This document shows, piece by piece, positions 26,601 to 39,500 of a DNA stretch of 64,000 nt. Source of the DNA: Limanda limanda. Its lineage: Eukaryota > Chordata > Actinopteri > Pleuronectiformes > Pleuronectidae. Made by a program: the position numbers and the translations under genes. The DNA lies in contig NC_083641.1 in NCBI RefSeq assembly GCF_963576545.1, positions 18,871,523-18,935,522 on the forward strand, in the 5' to 3' direction. The first letter of the stretch is position 1. Each line of letters begins with the position of its first letter. The notes below the pieces were generated by a model. The model was given only the letters and a program-made list of their open reading frames with translations, did not search any database and was not told where the DNA came from.

Positions 26601-29600
26601 TGGCTTCAACCGCTGTGGAGCACTTTTGTCTAATGTTAACAGTGTTCAACTCCAAAAGCTTGAGATTGATGAAGCCAACAAAAGAGTAAAACTGACAAGC
26701 TGCTACAGGGGGCTTTTTTTCAACTAATATCCAAAGAGGCACTGAGATAAGTCACTTCAAATAAGAAATTCTGTTCAATCATCTAATCCAGTATTCTGTA
26801 GCCATATTTTCAATGCTGACTTGACCAACCCTCTAAGCTACCTGCAATATTTAGTCTCCACAGAAATATCCGCTGTAATGTGGGTGCTAGGGCAGACCGA
26901 CTGGGCTCCGGCAGTCCGCATTGCGAATTCGATCAGTTCCAATGGTTAGCCTTATCAGAGTTTAGAAATTTATTTTTAGGTCGTAGAGTCATATTACAGT
27001 AATAATCAACTTGTTTTGAAGTATAATCAATTTGAGAATATCAACTCGAGAGGAAAAGGGCAATGCTCTGCCTCCTTTAAGGAGTGGTTATACATGGAGA
27101 AACTTGATAAACAAGGTGCTTGACTCCGTTCCCCTTGCCAGTAGACGAGTTTGCCTTTCTGTTTTTCCCCCACTGCGCTGAGTCGACCTAAAACCAACGC
27201 ATCAGAAAAATCCCCCGTATTGCCATTGTTGTATTTTGCAAGATACAGAGAAAAAAAATCGCTGTTGGATGTTTTCCCCCAAGAGGAAAAAAAAAATAAC
27301 ACTCATAGCTATTTATCCGCCATTTTCCAGAAGTTCAATGCACATCATAACGTTGCGCCAGGAGAGGTGCAGTGTCAGCATCTAGACTGCCTAAATAAAG
27401 AAGAAGAAATTAGCGCGTTCACTTGGGTGTGATGTTGCCATCACAGCAGATTGGAGCTGATAAAAACCCATTCCATTGCATAGTCATTTGTCCCGGGAGC
27501 GAATGCTGATTATATCCATTCCCCCTTTTCAATTGGTTATTACAAAGGAAGATATATTAAGGAAACCCCCTCAAAAATCAAAATCAAGGACAACACAAAA
27601 TGATCATTTAGAATCAAAGAAGAGAAATGCCATTGCATTGTGTGTATGTCCACACAATACAGTGGACATTTTGTCCCCTGAAAAAAATGGTTGCTTAGAA
27701 AATAGCCTGTGTGAAAAACCCTTTCAGCCTAACTTTGTTTTTATATGGTGGGGAAAAAAACTCAACTGTAGAGAAAACTTTAATTTGCCATTAAACAAAC
27801 ACATTTTCTGCATCAGTGTGTTTTAGTTTGTGGAAACAAAGAAGGAAAGCACAAGGAGAAAAAGGACACCTTCAGTGTGTTTTTTAGCTGACGGCAACTT
27901 TGCAGCCATGTCACTCACCGCAGTTTTTTATTTTGCTAAAAACCCACAATCTACAAAAACGGCATTCAGCAGAGCAAACACCCAAAACGTCAATTATTTT
28001 TATTTCTTCAGTATTCTACTCACACCACTAAAATATGACAACTTAAGCATGTGTTATAATATATTGCGGCTTAAAATCAGAATAGCATTTTGTTTCTCAA
28101 TGGTCAGTTAGATTTGATGTGTGTGTGAACAAAGGGCAGGCGGCAGGCCTTGTGCACTTTGGGATGTTACGCTCCATCAGCAAGATGAGTGTAAAGTCTG
28201 CCTGTGTCTGCTGATGTGGGAAGAGAGTTTGCTGCATAGTCAAAACCTGACTGGGTCTGAGGGTCCTTTTTTTTTTACCGAGACCATGCCCATAATTACT
28301 TGCCCACTTGGCATTGAATAAATCCTCTTTCATGTGTGATGTGTTTATTTAGCTTAGCAGATTTTTTATTTTTTTTCCAGAATGGGGATTTGGTAACACA
28401 TTGGGATATGAGCAGGGTATTGGAAAGGGATTGGATAGAATCAAGGGCGTCAGGGATTGACCACATGACCTCCTAATGCACAACCCTAACTGGAGGCTGT
28501 TGTGAGTTCAGTTTTGCTCAAAATTTTTTCTATTGATTAATTTGTATTAATAAATTTGACTGTTTACCTGAAGTTTGCATGGGCTCATTTCTATATTCAG
28601 GTAAATTTAATAAAGATAGAACGTTTTCCAAGTAAATTTATTTCAATTTAATATGCAATACTATTTGCTTTACATTTACTTCTATCATAAAAAACACAAG
28701 AACATTAAGGTGTGTATAATGTAATAGTGCTCTGATGTCGTATTTTCTATACAATCCACAGCTGAGAAAATCGTAAAAAATATAATTCTAGAAATTACAG
28801 TGTTTTAGTGGCTCTGGTGGCTTAAGATGGCGCAGACATTGTCATGCAAACCATGCTTCATTTCGGTGTATTTATTATTAATGTACTTGCTCAAACATTT
28901 CTTCTTGAATTAAATGCACTTAATTGTGTCCTGAGGTGTGTAACACATGCATTTCGTAATCAAAAACATGCACTGTGTGGGTCATCCGAGGTATTTTACT
29001 TTTATGGTGAATTAGATCATGTTCTCTCAGAGGAGAGGAGTTTCTGTATTTTCAGATTTTATTCCCCGTGTTTAATGGCCCATCTCGGATGATTAACGAC
29101 ATCAGCTCTTTACTTTTGGGATATACCGAAATTAACCCTGGATTGCTGTTGATGCCTCTGAATTCAGATCATGCATTTAACTGAAGCGTTCCAAAGGCTC
29201 AAGGCCCAATGCATCATATTGTGAATAGCTGCCAATTGGATGTTAATATTTGGAACCAACTGCGTCTTGTTCTGTAGCTAATCTTTACCAATAAAATAAT
29301 TACACCTCTATTCATGAACTAGAGCATTCATTCTTTTGACAATTAATTTAACGTGATTAAAATTTATTAGGTCCCTCCTTTCATCAAGCGTTGCACAAGC
29401 TTCTGCGCACGCTCGAATTCACTAACAGATAGTGCAGCTGCTCCATGGCCATGGGCAGACAGGCTGCTACATCAACTGCTCTGTGGGCAGCGAGAGCAAG
29501 ATGGCATGTAAGCAAGTGAGCCTCTATTTTTATTATTTTTATTTCAAACATCCTGTACTGCTGCATAAAATCTATTGCAGAGGACAGTCGACAAAGTCCA

Positions 29601-32600
29601 TTTGTTATATATTTTTTATGGTTTGTGGATAAAACGAGATCACGGCCGGTCAGGGAATTCAACTTAATGCTGATGGGGGGGAGAAATCTCCTAATTAGTT
29701 CTTGATCACACTATGTCTTTAGAGGGTTGTATTTTTTCTTGTGTGTGTTAAGGGGTGTGGGGGAGTTAAAGGGGGGAGGGGGGCATGTGTGCGTGCGTGT
29801 GTTTTGGGACCTTGTCAGCAGACTGAGCCACAAGGGCCCCTGTGGTAATGTGTGTATTAAATGATTAGTGTGTTAGTTAGCATAACGGCCCTTCAGCAGC
29901 GTTTAATCACTCTCAGGGGTGGGCGGCCTCACAGGAGGTGGATGGGAGGGAGGAGAGGAAGAGGGGGAGGTGGAGTAAAGGGAGAAGAAAGCGGTTTTAA
30001 CTGGAGGAGAAGAAAACGCTGGCTGAGTCAGTGAGTGGCTGATCTGTGGAGAGTTTAGAAAAAGAAGTAAGCGTGGCAGATTGGGTTTGGCCGGTTTTTA
30101 AAAAATTTAAAAAACTCAAAAACTACACTGGAACACAAGGGTATACCGAAATGTACCACTAGGTGTTGACTCAGTTGACACCTCCAAGAGGTATATAATG
30201 ACATCTTTCATGAGTCCATGAATTAAAACTTGTTGAATACAGTCCGAAAGATGGCAGTAATAAATCAGTATTCCCTATAACATCTTTTTTATCAAGATTC
30301 ATGAATTATATATATTATTGGCACTGTTTAAGTTTTTCTTTGAGATGAACTCTGCCGCGTGTCCTCTCATCATCACCCCCAAAACACACAAACTTTCTAA
30401 TGAACGGACACAATACGATCAGTCTGAATTTTCCCAAACACTTTTCATGAAATCTGATCTTCTTCATCTGGCTGACCTCGACTCAGCATTAAATTAGTGC
30501 ACAGACACAAGCACTTGGCTCCATTTCTCTGTTTTATAAACAAACATATTATGTTAATCACATTGTCATTTAACTTATTCCTGATCCCAAGTTAAATTTA
30601 ACATTGTGATGCTATCGGCACAGGTTGCTGATGTATGCTACTTTTTAATTTGCCCAGGAGCTGGCACTTCAGTCGGTTCAGCTGGTTTGCATAAAATCAA
30701 ACTGGTTTAAAGCTCCTGCATGAGACCACAGTGGCAAAACTGGAACTGGAGCCAGTGGAAGTGACAGAGGAGAAGAATCCAACAGAAACATAATCCAGCA
30801 GTGTTCACACACTCAGCAGAACGAGATACAATCTTTACATGGCCTAAATATCTTGTTAATGTCAGCACTTGGCTCATCATCTGGAACTAGTCTCATAAAT
30901 AGCTGGAAATAACAATGTAAGATGGATGTGGATTAAGGCGGGCCCTCCGTCAACCATGACAACCTTGCTGTTTTTGATAATTGTGCTGTTGTTGCTATGT
31001 CGGGGTCATCGGGTTCAGACAGTCAATAATTGTTGTGAGCTGTGCGTGTAACAGTCTATTGCTACAGACGTTGTCATGTCCGATACTGTGGCAACTGATT
31101 GACTGACAGGCTGAATGGCTCACATATTGCCTGCGCTGGTAGCAGATCAAACTACTGGTGTAGACAGGTTTTCCTTGGCGGGATATTCATGTTGTGGTTC
31201 TGTTCTCTGCCTCTGCTGCTGCAACATACTGGTCGAGTTCAGCTGAGGCAAGCTGGGTAGTCTGCAGCACGCCAGATGGGTCAAGGAGTCTGCTGTCTTT
31301 TTATTTATGCAAAGTGATGACAGTCATGCTGATTATAATGACAGCAATGATAAAAATGAGCAGTTCTCTTCTTAGCAAACTAAAGGAAATCTGCATTTGT
31401 GTTGCAGAAAGAACTAGACGCCACCGCCACACAGCTTGCCAACAGACAGGACGAGAGTGAACAGTCCAGGAAGAAGCTGATCGACCTGAGCCGCGAGTTC
31501 AAGAAGAACACACCAGAGGTGAGAAAATCAGATGTTCACAGACGCGCACCGACACACAAACACGCACATATATCCTGCAGTTCTTTTGATAATCACATTT
31601 GCCTCAGTGTTTCTCGCGTGTCTGTTCTCCTCCTTATAACTGCAGCCATGATTATTTACTGAGAAAGCAGGGGAGGAGTAGACTGCGCAGAGATGCGGGC
31701 TTGGCTCCCAAAAATAGTCTCTCCATTAGTTTCCCTGAAATCCTAAAGAGACAAAACAGAAAACCCCTCAGGAGTTTGTATTATCTGACCTAGTTTTTTA
31801 TGCGTGCAGAAAGTGTGGTCCGTGAGTTTGTATGCGAGTATGAGCGAGAGAGAGAGAGAAAAGGAGGGAGAGAGAGTGTGACAACACTACTAAGAGAGAT
31901 CAGGAGGGAATTCTGTCCTCTTCCTGTGTTCCCATCACTCCTCCTGGGAATATTTGTTTCATCTCTGTTACCAAGGCAACGTGTTTCAAACCACACAGTG
32001 AAAACAAAGTATTGTTGTGTTATTATTGGTAATGTCACCATGGTGAATTATTGATGGTAGTATGAATTATGTATGAGTGTAGTAGACAGTGGATAGAAAA
32101 TTGTCAACTCTCTGTGGAGTTGACAGTAGGCCTATTATAGTTACCACAGAACCAGCATTGTGACTGTTGACTCCATCATGTAGCCCACCCGGTGCAGAGG
32201 AATATACACCCGAGGAAACTGTACCTGCATACAAAAGACGCTAATTTCACTTCACCCGGCGCATTCATCTCTAATCTCATTTTCAAGTGTAACCACATAA
32301 CTAGCAACACACACGGGGAGGGAAGACAGACACTGAGGTGGGGAAGCACACAGAGGCAGAGAGAAGGAGAGGGAACATGCACACAAAGAAAACATGCAGA
32401 CGCAGAGGCGCACACACAAACACACAGAGGCAGATAGCCTAGATCACAGAACGGGACACACACATTCATCAGTGTAACAAGGCTGTGATTTAGGAAGGCT
32501 CCTCTGGCGTCTGTGTGGCCCCTGGCATCTCCCTGGTATGTGGAGGAGGAATCCGAGCCAGGCCAGATGAGCGACAGGATTCATTACAGGGCTGTAACAG

Positions 32601-33475
32601 GCTCAATAGGAATCGGCACTAAAAACTCTGGCGTTTTGGAAGTGGATGAGCATCAATGCTGCCTACCAAACAGACTGCTTCATAACGTGTGATGTTCCCC
32701 GCTTGATTAATAATGCCCCGGCCGTCTCTTGTGCATTTGCGGAGCGACGTTTGCCATGTCGTGCGCGGCTGCGTGTGTGTGGTTGACCGGCCTATGGAGC
32801 GGGCTGTCAGTTCTCTGTGGTCCGCACCAGTCAGCGGAGATCACAGTCACATCAGATCAGACTGCATTAGGCTGAGCGGGAGTCCGTCTCTGATCCATTA
32901 TTCAACAACCAGGAGACCAGCCCACGTTGACTGTGTCTAGTCTGCTGAGCTGTACTCGGCGTGAACTGCACTCATGGTCTGCATAATCACACACATGCAC
33001 GCGCACACACACACACAGAGGCTTTTGTAGCATTTTGAAAGTAGTGCAAAGAAATGCAGCGTGAAAACAAAGTTTTCATAATTCATTAGTACTGACACAC
33101 TGTTGATTTTTTTCAAGACCACCTCTCACTATGCCTCCTAAGCTGCCTCAATTATTCATCCACTTCTTAATTTCCTTTTAGTTAGTCAAGAGTCCTTTAC
33201 TACAATGTTATAAAGGCATGGGTGGGAATGGTGGTAAAATGTCCCAAAGATTGCTAGCCAGCGGCAGTGGTAGTAAAACAACTTTGTGTGTGTGCTCATG
33301 TGTGTGTGCACACGCATGCACATACACACGTTTGTGTTTAGCTGCAGGGTAGACAGACAGCAAATGTGAGTTCCATACTCCCCGGAGGATTCCTTGGGCT
33401 GGCCTGTCTGCTGTCTGCCGGCAGCTCACACACCAGCCATCCATCTCCTGCTGCCTGGCCCCCTCCGCTCCCCCA

Positions 33476-33561
<86 letters not shown>

Positions 33562-36500
33562 ACACACCACACACCACACAACACACAACACACAACACAC
33601 AACACACACACACACACACACTGACCATGGTGTCTCTGTGCATTGTTATGTTATATGGTCATAAATCTTTGGAAGTGGAGGGGGTAAAGGGGTGGAGCAC
33701 AAGAAAGTGGACCAAAGGGGTTCAGTGCTTGGGTATTTAGCAAAAGCAGTAGCTTTCCTCTACATGCTATTTGAATCTGTTTGTTTTTGTGTGTCCGGTG
33801 TGGGTTCTTGTTGAGTTGTCGCCAAAACTTAGCACAACAATGTAAGTTGTACAGATCAACATCTAATCTCGAATAACGGCAGGAATTCAATTAACTCAGA
33901 AGAAGAAATTCAACTAGATAAACACAGCAACTTCAAACCGGTGGTAGTGTTGAGTTGGCTCCTCGTGCAGACACAGCTTCAACAAAAGTAGAGGATTATG
34001 ATGTGAACAAAGGTTGTAATTATTGGAGCAATTCTAGACTAGACTGCATGACATTATACAGAGGTTTGTCTTTTTTTATGGTCACAGTATATACATAAAT
34101 ATTTACACAAATTTAAAGCCACAGTGATAATAACACACTAGGTAGGAAAGAGGAGTGAAATGAAAGTGGTCGTGTGCGTTAATGTGGGCTATTGCACACA
34201 TGTGTTTGAGCACCGTTGTGCTTGGTTCAGACAAGACAATGGAACCTGAACGGAAGCCAAATAATATGAAAGTACAAGCTGAAAATACTTTCATTCATCA
34301 GAACAGGAAGTAATGCAGGTGATTTAACAGAAAAGAAACTGAAAGTTTAAATGGTAAATAAGGATGTAATCTAAATCCAATGCAACACAACACATTGAGT
34401 GAGAGAAAGAGAGAGAGAGAGAGAGAAGGGGAGGGGGCAGGGTGGAGGTCATTATCCGTGACAGGGGAATATTGAATTGGCCCAGACAAACAGCCACAAC
34501 GACCCCTGATGAGGTAACAATGGAGCAGGGTCACCAAGGTCATGACCTGTCCCCAGCCCCAGACAAGCGGCCTGTCTGGACCAACCTGGGATTAGGCCAA
34601 GCCCAGACACTGGTCCCAGATCAGCTTGGGACGCACACTCCCCTCCTGCTTCACTTATGCTTTTTAGACAGATTTCTAAAAAGGCACAGAGTCTCCCAAG
34701 AACACATCTGCACTTGCCCCACTTCACATCTTCATTAGGCAGTTTTGTCAGTATATGTGTGTGTCCACAAACTGTGCAAATCCGATGTTCCTGTACAGAA
34801 TGTCCTATTCTGCTGTGCTTTTCACCGTACGCTCCAGTTCAGTTTGTCAGGATGTAGGCTCAGCAAACAGCACGGTGATTTGCATGTTCCCTTGATACAT
34901 AGTCAACTGGCTATCTAATCGGAATCCGTTGACTGGAAAGTCATGCAATGGGACTCGCAGGATGTAAAGCATTTGTTTTACAGTAAAAAAGAAGTGCGAC
35001 GGGACAATTTGCATCAAGCGTAGGCCGACGCCGTGGCTCATCTACTCTCTGTCTCACACGCACCAATGGTGCCTCTGGGTGGCCCAGGTGGTGCTGCACC
35101 TGTTCTAATGAGAAACACAGTCCGCCAGAGAACCTCAGGGTACAAACCTGGCCTCCTATCTCCCCTCGTGTTCATCACTCACTCACGCACTACTCTTCAT
35201 TCATCGGCATCGGCAAGAATGGTCTCCAGTAGGAAAATAATGAGTCTCTTACAGTATTTGTCTACTCGCACAAAACTCATTAAGTTGTCAATGCTTGTAA
35301 ACATCACTTCCACATGTTCCTGTCTAGTTAGGATTGAAATGGGATTAGAATTGATTAGTTGATTATCGCACGAGACTGACTGACCTGTTCTTCTCTTTAT
35401 TTTGTAGGATTTACGGAAACAGGTCGCCCCCTTGCTCAAGAGCTTCCAAGGAGAGGTGAGTGTGTTTTGATGGATTTCTATTAACATGGTGATCAACATA
35501 CTATACATGCCCCAGCTCAGCATTGAGACAATGCATTTTGTAAAGCCCATTTGACATTCATTGACTCACTGTGCTGCCTCTCTCAGTGCCCTTCTCTCCT
35601 TTTTACACTTTCATCTTTCCTCTTGAATTGTCATCATCTCTCTCTCTCTCTCCCTCCTCTGTTTTCTCCGCCATCCCCTGTTCTCTTGCCACTATCTCAT
35701 TTCCCCTCTTTCCTCTCCATCTTTTCTTCGCTCTGCTCTTGATTTTCTGTCCTATTCATGAAGTCCTGCAGCCCGAGGGTGTGTTTAAATTGCATCCTGC
35801 AAAAAAAGGCACCACAAAACCCAAGCTCTAGCCAGTCACAATTCACCAAATGCTATTTCCTCAGACTTTGTCTGCATGATTCGGTAGGGTTACTTTTGTT
35901 TCTTCGTGAATCATGAGCCATTTTTGTTCAATGTGGCACATTTATTCACTTTCACTTTAATGTCACACACTAAGTTTTTATGTACCTTAACTTATAAGAG
36001 GTGACTTTGGTGTGTGTGTGCTATATCATACTCCCACTGTTCCTCTCTATCTCCTCCTCCATCATTTTGGCCTATTTCCATCATGACTCCTCCTTACTGG
36101 CAGCCATGCATTTCCAGTTCACTCCCATATGTGAAAGTCAGAGGGTAGGAGTGGAAGCGACTGGTTTAGACAGGGGCATTATTTGGGGTTGGGAGTACGT
36201 GGACATTCAGCCTCATAATATCCTTTTCCTAGCACACACACATGGAAGCACACAAATGTGCACAAACAAAATCATCTCAATAGATAGTGACAGGGCTGCT
36301 TTGCTACTGGCCATAGACTATTACAGTTTAACACTGGGTTAGTTTCCATATTCTTGTGTTAGAGCAGCAACCACAGCCAGTGGTTATGTAAAAATGCTGT
36401 AATTTATAGTGGTTCCACCATGTTCTGCTGATGATCCACAGTCTATTTAGAGAATTGAAACGGCAGCAGTATAATTGGGGCTTTGTCAGCTGTTTCCACC

Positions 36501-39500
36501 ATCCTCGTGTTGACACACCTCGACGGCGTGCACACCAGAACATGCTGAGACGCTTAGTGGGTGGTCGCGGAACTGAGAAAGACATTATCTTATGATTATT
36601 GAGATAATACTGTACACCCGCGCCAGTCTCCGAGCAGCCCATCAATCAGTCGACGATTCTGCACGCTTGCATGCCACAACATGAGTAGCTCTGAGAATGT
36701 GTAATTTTAGCCTGGCTTTGTTTGCTTACCCCTCGATGCTTTGATCAAGGACAAGACAGCACCAGAAATCAGAGGGTCTTCCTGTTGAGGTCCCACAGTA
36801 ATTCACCCATAAACGTTTTACCCAGGAGCTTGAATCGTTACTGAGTGAATGTGAAACCTAGAAAGAACAATAAAGTTTTAGCCTAGGAACTTGAAGGTCT
36901 TCCTGTTTAATCTTGGGAATTGAAAGGTGGATGCCCTCGGGTCATAATTATTACCAATAACAGTACTGTTTCCACGATGCCTCAGTTTGGTAAACCGGTT
37001 ATTTGTGTGTGTGTGTGTGTGTGTGTATTGCATGTATGCAGTGTTCCTTGTTGGTCCATCGATCTGATAAGCTTTTCCATTATCCAAGGCTTCAGTCTCT
37101 GCTTCCCATAGCCTCGCCTTATCAGACTCCACTGGGGCCACACACACACACTCTCATACGCACATGCACACACGCAGGTCAGCCTGATGCCCTTCACACA
37201 CTATGGGTTAGATAGGGGAGCGAGGCAGTGCTGAGTGATGGTGGCACAGGGTTGCTGACGTATGTACATATGTGTTTGTGTGTGTGGATGTATCAGGGAT
37301 ACCTTTTGCAATTGCAAGCACTTCTCATCGGTAACCTACTGATACTGGTGAGGTATCATTTGTGTCCCTTCATTTGTTTGGGTGTGTGTGGGATGGGGGC
37401 AGGGGAGCATGTAATAGCAGATGTCATTGGGACTGGTTGAAAGAGCTGAAGTTTAGAACAGCAGGGTTGTATTTGCAAATCCTGGGTGGTCTTCTAATGG
37501 CTCTGGTCCTGCAGTTAACCTGCCTCTAACTGTAGGGTGTGTCCTACATTAAATGTCTATTTCCTGCCTCCCATGTTGGGCTATATAAAGCTGCTGTACC
37601 ACTGACCTTGGCCCAGTCATTGTACAGTCACGCAGCTGGCTTCCTTGGCTGCCAGCGGCCCATCATTTTTTGCGTCAGTTTCTGAGTGCGTTTGTGTTTT
37701 TATCCTTTATTCTTTATAATGCTGTGGTGCTACAAAATGCACATTTGCTGATATATGCATGTGCGCACACATTTGGACACAGATGAACAGGTTCGGTGTT
37801 GGTGTGTGAGAGGTATTAGCACTCAGCATCAGTAATCTCCCATTAGTAGCGTTGCATTGGAGGATCCGATCACTCAATGTCACACAGCACATGAAAAGGA
37901 TAAGGTACATGATGCAGCATGATGTGAGAAAGAGATGTGGTCGTGTGCGTCTGTGTGCGTGAGCCTGTGTTTGTGTGTGAGAGGGAGAGGAAGAGGAAGA
38001 GCAAGACGGGAGCCCTAAGCATGCCAGAGAGACATGAGTGTATGGCAGAGAAACATGTGAGAAAGACTGACACTGAAAATGATTGAGGGAAAGAAAAAAA
38101 AATATGAGTCAGAGAACATGAAAGTGACAAGAAGCAGAATTCGAGAGAGAGAGGGAGAGAATAAGAGAAAGACGTAGAGCAACAGAAGGAGCAAAGAGGG
38201 GAGGGGGGGGTTGCTGGCACCAGCCTACTCGGGGCCAGATGTTTTGCGGCTAAAAAACTAGAGATGAATCAAAGCCATGTGAAGAGATTTATTAGGTTCC
38301 CATAGGAGCCCAGGCAGTATTACATGTAGCCCGCTCTGTTTACAGTGGCAAGAACCCCTAAACCACCCATCAACTACACTACTGGCTTGGCTGGGAATGT
38401 GAAGACTTTATATTTGGACTTATATAGGCTTTTGTCTTTATTCCTTTTCTCTCAGCGAATGTGCTGGAGGAGTTGGAAGCGAAACACAAGGCTGTTTAGT
38501 CTGAGTGCGTGAGCCAGAGTAGTCAGCTGTAGCTCTGCCCAGTACAGTAGCACCATCTGAATGTCTTTATTTGGCATCTGTTTCCTTCGATTTAGATGTG
38601 ATTTCAGATGCGTTTCGCCTACTCTGTCTGCTTCTCATATTGAAGTGTGACACAGGGACTGCAGCCGAGCACGCTGCCTCATGCTGCAGCACTGAAAACA
38701 GTGCAAAAGTTCTTCCAGTGCCATTTTAGAATTAATCTCTTATGGATCAGTTCTAATGCCGTCCATTTCAATAATATCGGTGATGGAATGCATGCCGTGC
38801 CCTCTTGTGTTAATGGCTGCATCAGTAATGGATCCACACTGTATTGCTGCTAAGAGCTGACTGAATAATCTACCCCTGCTGTGGCTGGAAAGACTGAGCC
38901 AGCTGTTTAATGATGTCAGCGTGCTGGAGGGGAAACGAACACGCATTCGCACACAGGCGCGCACACAATCACACACACAATCACACACGCACACACACAG
39001 ACCAACGGACTGAGGAACACTCACTCGAGGACAGACAGACTCGGGCATGCAGCAAACGAAACGCATCCGTCATCGGCTGAACAGCTGAACTGACTTCACG
39101 GGAAGGAAACACCAACGCAGCCACTGTCAAGACAGGCATGATCGCATGCAACATACCGACGCATAGTGAGGATAGACAGATATGTAGACTTCCCTTGCTT
39201 TAAAATTAATGCGTTTGCCTTTGGAATCTATGGATGTGACACTGATCTGAGGTTGGTGCGCATGACAATTAACCATTACTTTTTTTCCCACCCTTCCCAG
39301 ATCGATGCCTTGAGTAAGAGAAGTAAAGAAGCAGAGGCCGCCTTCTTGAACGTCTACAAGAAAATAATCGATGTCCCAGGTAAGTCTTTGTTGTATAAAA
39401 GTGCTGCTTGCCGATGTGTTTGTCTCGACACACTTCCCCGAGTCCCAAAACGTGATCAAGAGGCCCTTCATCCACGCAGACAGCCCCAAAAGGGAAGAGA

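Larger units (their letters stand above)
12987..31407 (+). other. cux1: cux1 intron 1 (18.4 kb)
   Basis: Bounded by donor gtcagt and acceptor ttgtgttgcag. No additional coding exon is recognisable. It contains a pyrimidine-rich tract (14391-14560), TG repeats near 14632 and 14871, an alternating 44/38-bp tandem repeat (19752-19955), and several TAAT-rich stretches that look like candidate conserved regulatory DNA (about 22490-22600, 25440-25780, 26240-26300, 30890-31140). An alternative first exon, as known in mammalian CUX1, was looked for and not found. Confidence 0.85.
31519..35407 (+). other. cux1: cux1 intron 2
   Basis: A 3.9-kb intron. It holds GA-rich and CA-rich low-complexity stretches, the long compound CA repeat at 33480-33621, a TAAT-containing segment around 32460-32900 that could be regulatory, and a possible tRNA-derived SINE remnant near 35075. 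No extra exon was recognised. Confidence 0.8.
35456..39300 (+). other. cux1: cux1 intron 3
   Basis: A 3.8-kb intron. Contents: a pyrimidine-rich tract at 35560-35750, a TG repeat at 37003-37026, a purine-rich tract at 37975-38215, and CA-rich sequence near 38940-39000. No exon is seen besides the flanking ones. Confidence 0.8.

Noticed and set aside
33208..33740. Open frames rich in Cys-Val or Thr-His on both strands
   Set aside because: They are created by the CA dinucleotide repeat. The same explains frames near 6446-6646, 14599-14979, 36878-37215 and 49262-49617.
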